From the NCBI GenBank assembly GCA_033557685.1, contig JAWQRN010000397.1, forward strand, positions 1-30,237: 30,237 nucleotides of DNA, given 5' to 3'. The notes below the pieces were generated by a model. That model was not told the DNA's origin and searched no databases. It saw only the letters and a program-made list of their open reading frames with translations. This stretch comes from Sperchopsis tessellata (Eukaryota; Arthropoda; Insecta; Coleoptera; Hydrophilidae). Of this stretch, positions 30,063 to 30,237 are shown one piece after another; positions within the stretch are counted from its first letter, which is position 1; each line of letters opens with the position of its first letter. A program made the position numbers and the translations under genes.

Positions 30063-30237
30063 TGTAATTTTAATATTTGATGAAATCAAATATCAAGTAA
30101 ACCGGCCAAGTCGATATATTAAATACAGAAATGTACTATATATCGCAAAATGATGGGTACAAACTAAATGCAGTGGGCACGTGTTTCTGTCATTAAGACG
30201 TCATCAGCACTGCTATAGATGGTAATTAGCTGTTTTC
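30063..30237 (+). repeat. Repeat family R, copy D, cut by the window end
   Basis: AATATTTGATGAAATCAAAT, AAGTCGATATATTAAATACA, GTTTCTGTCATTAAGACGTC and GGTAATTAGCTG follow copy A in order and orientation. The copy continues beyond the window. Confidence 0.8.

Noticed and set aside
1..30237. CRISPR arrays, bacterial operons, tRNA or rRNA genes
   Set aside because: No regular direct repeats with spacers, no Shine-Dalgarno-linked genes, and no cloverleaf or rRNA signature was recognised by eye. A tRNAscan/Infernal run would be decisive.

Overview
The window reads as AT-rich insect-type nuclear DNA. It has spliced secreted leucine-rich-repeat (LRR) genes, GT-AG introns and many decayed transposable elements. 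The mixture of jockey/CR1-like LINEs, RTE LINEs, Penelope-like elements (PLEs), Tc1/mariner and pogo relics, and fold-back MITEs fits a beetle or hemipteran. The sequence alone does not fix the order. Nothing bacterial was seen.

Only two host genes can be supported, both on the minus strand, and they are paralogues. LRR gene 1 has a signal-peptide exon (12518-12863) and an LRR exon (6091-6836). These join in phase across a 5.7-kb intron and give about 363 residues. LRR gene 2 (25790-26955) has the same architecture in one uninterrupted stretch, with no intron at the equivalent place. It carries an apparent single-base deletion in a T5 run near 26700. Both share the block EYWNRDWF, the block RTIPRKAF and a cysteine-rich C-cap.

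Region by region. 206-2345: a MITE half split by a jockey-like LINE fragment (minus strand), then the 3' end of a second LINE (plus) with a TTA tail. 3390-5290: a decayed copy (minus) of an unnamed, TE-like arthropod protein family, ending in a frameshifted acidic tail. 6091-12863: LRR gene 1. Its intron holds a PLE (plus) between inverted repeats that look like hammerhead-ribozyme relics, a second PLE (minus), an RTE LINE 3' end (plus) abutting a pogo-type transposase C-terminus (plus), and a fold-back MITE beside the splice donor. 13840-14640: two protein fragments, one of them THAP-like. 15020-18445: a mariner relic (minus), a 628-bp fold-back element and a long degenerate RTE LINE (plus). 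19080-20600: two PLE fragments head to head. 20620-21800: a LINE 3' end whose tail is repeated three times in tandem. 21960-22440: another LINE fragment. 22770-23845: a near full-length, dead mariner-like transposase (minus). 24231-24951: a large inverted repeat built from a roughly 350-bp repeat that recurs at 28445-28814 and from 30063 to the window end. 25790-26990: LRR gene 2 with a plausible core promoter. 28360-29823: a dead Tc1-like element (minus).

The transposon relics share no pathway. The biology is an LRR gene family expanding, and perhaps losing an intron, inside a transposon-dense region. The most unusual items are the PLE ribozyme-like termini, the LINE-tail tandem array, the inverted-repeat family and the two different states of the LRR paralogues.
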